Below are positions 63,301 through 64,000 of a stretch of DNA of 64,000 bases, piece after piece. A program made the position numbers and the translations under genes. The notes beneath the pieces are model-generated. The model was given only the letters and a program-made list of their open reading frames with translations. It was not told the DNA's origin and did not search any database. Origin of the DNA: JALXDT01 sp964634755 (GTDB lineage Bacteria > Acidobacteriota > Aminicenantia > JAMOAD01); contig CAZWJH010000002.1 in NCBI GenBank assembly GCA_964634755.1, positions 9,234 through 73,233 of the forward strand, written 5' to 3'. Every line of letters begins with the position of its first letter. The stretch's first letter is position 1.

Positions 63301-64000
63301 TTAAATATTAAAGTTTCCTTTTAATTTTATATCTCTTGAAGAGAAGCCGATAAGAACTTTGTAATTACCCTTTTCTAAAACCCATTTTTTGAGCTTGTCA
63401 TTGTAGTAAGAGAGATTACTTTTTTCCAATCTTATTTTAATCTTTTTTGAAGTTTTAGGATAAAGGAAAACCTTTTTAAAAGCTTTAAGCTCCTTGATTG
63501 GACGGGGAAGTTTTGAAAGTGGAGGGCAAATGTAAATCTGGGCTACTTCTCCTCCATAATAATTTCCTTCATTTTTTATGCTAAAGCTTATTAAAATTTG
63601 ATTATTTTCTTCTTTAATTTTCAAATCCGAATATTCAAATTTCGTATATGATAGGCCAAAACCAAAGGGATAAAGTGGTTTTATGTCTTTTTTATCAAGG
63701 TATCTGTATCCAACGAAGATATCATCATAATACACTGCTTTAAGACTTTTATCTTTATATCCTTTAAATCCAGGGCAATCCTCTGCCTTTTTATACCAAG
63801 AGAAAGGAAGCTTTCCTGAAGGGGTAACTTTTCCAAATAGGACAGAGGCAATTGCATTACCTCCTTCCTGTCCGGGATACCATGCCTGCAAAATTGCGGA
63901 AACTCTGTCATTCCAGCTATTTATATTTAAAGGAGTTCCGCTTATCAAAACCACAACTATATTGGGGTTAACTTTAAGGAGTTTTTCAATTAATTCATTT
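63301..64000 (-). CDS. GH3 family glycoside hydrolase, C-terminal part (gene runs off the window)
   Basis: The last 233 codons of a family 3 beta-glucosidase-type enzyme. The visible sequence has VVVLISGTPLNINSW, AILQAWYPGQEGGNAIASVL, FGKVTPSGKLPFSWYKKA and PLYPFGFGLSYTKFEYSDL of the GH3 C-terminal domain, then a fibronectin III-like domain (GNYYGGEVAQIYICPPLSKL and KELKAFKKVFLYPKTSKKIK). The N-terminal TIM barrel with the catalytic Asp lies beyond position 64000. Usual substrates are beta-linked glucosides or xylosides; it cannot be resolved here. Confidence 0.9.
   Translation of the reverse strand, partial: NELIEKLLKVNPNIVVVLISGTPLNINSWNDRVSAILQAWYPGQEGGNAIASVLFGKVTPSGKLPFSWYKKAEDCPGFKGYKDKSLKAVYYDDIFVGYRYLDKKDIKPLYPFGFGLSYTKFEYSDLKIKEENNQILISFSIKNEGNYYGGEVAQIYICPPLSKLPRPIKELKAFKKVFLYPKTSKKIKIRLEKSNLSYYNDKLKKWVLEKGNYKVLIGFSSRDIKLKGNFNI

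Noticed and set aside
1..64000. tRNA, rRNA, CRISPR array or intact insertion sequence
   Set aside because: Intergenic spaces are short, and I saw no cloverleaf, no regularly spaced direct repeats with unique spacers and no transposase.

Overview
The window is AT-rich bacterial DNA from a diderm (Gram-negative-type) cell that is probably anaerobic and lives on peptides or amino acids. A tolQ-tolR-tolA-tolB operon, a periplasmic foldase tail and a polyprenyl-phosphate sugar transferase indicate an outer membrane. A single-chain pyruvate:ferredoxin oxidoreductase indicates anaerobic metabolism. An OPT-type oligopeptide transporter, M24 and M19 peptidases and a sodium:solute symporter indicate peptide and amino acid use. 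Low G+C, strong Shine-Dalgarno sequences on most genes and promoters close to TTGAC(A/T)-N17-TA(A/T)AAT are consistent throughout. I cannot place the organism in a phylum from sequence alone.

Layout. 1-6.2 kb: foldase tail, OPT transporter, M24 peptidase, membrane-anchored PilZ protein, small membrane and pentapeptide-repeat proteins. 6.2-10.3 kb: M19 dipeptidase and two polysaccharide genes. 10.3-15.1 kb: a complete acetyl-CoA carboxylase set (accB-accC-accD-accA) followed by a GH18 lipoprotein. 15.2-18.8 kb: pyruvate:ferredoxin oxidoreductase with a clear promoter and terminator. 18.8-26.1 kb: a YjfB-like protein, a secreted 11-residue-repeat protein, a DUF1015 protein, an unusual ClpA/ClpC-like ATPase, and a sodium symporter with a tiny membrane partner. 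26.3-31.5 kb: tol operon and glycosyltransferases, interrupted by a 100-N scaffold gap flanked by identical 55-bp ends, almost certainly a false gap. 31.5-33.2 kb: non-coding DNA with palindromes and a decayed AAA/DUF4143 pseudogene. 33.3-37.9 kb: prfB, a sugar nucleotidyltransferase-kinase fusion resembling MurU+AmgK, an HD protein, an inositol monophosphatase-family enzyme and a dCMP deaminase-like enzyme. 37.9-45.9 kb, minus strand: metallophosphoesterase, dnaE and a five-PAS hybrid histidine kinase. 46.0-63.3 kb: one long chemosensory operon. 63.3 kb to the end: the C-terminal part of a GH3 enzyme on the minus strand.

The most unusual region is the 17-kb chemosensory operon. It starts with a winged-helix regulator, a ParA-type ATPase, a TPR protein and an Hsp70 that appears to lack its lid. 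These are followed by a soluble receptor with two complete signalling hairpins in tandem (tips exactly 300 residues apart), a protein with three CheW domains, CheB, a PAS-receiver protein, a CheC-like phosphatase, a PAS/GAF histidine kinase, a receiver, a HEAT-repeat protein, CheR, a CheY-like receiver and a CheA with two Hpt domains. No flagellar or pilus genes are in the window, so the output is unknown. A heptanucleotide tandem repeat lies between cheR and the cheY-like gene.

A second notable signal is promoter placement. For tolQ, prfB and the winged-helix regulator, the -10 element ends 5-6 bases before the ATG and there is no usable Shine-Dalgarno sequence, which predicts leaderless mRNAs in a genome that otherwise uses Shine-Dalgarno initiation. 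No tRNA, rRNA, CRISPR array or intact insertion sequence was seen.
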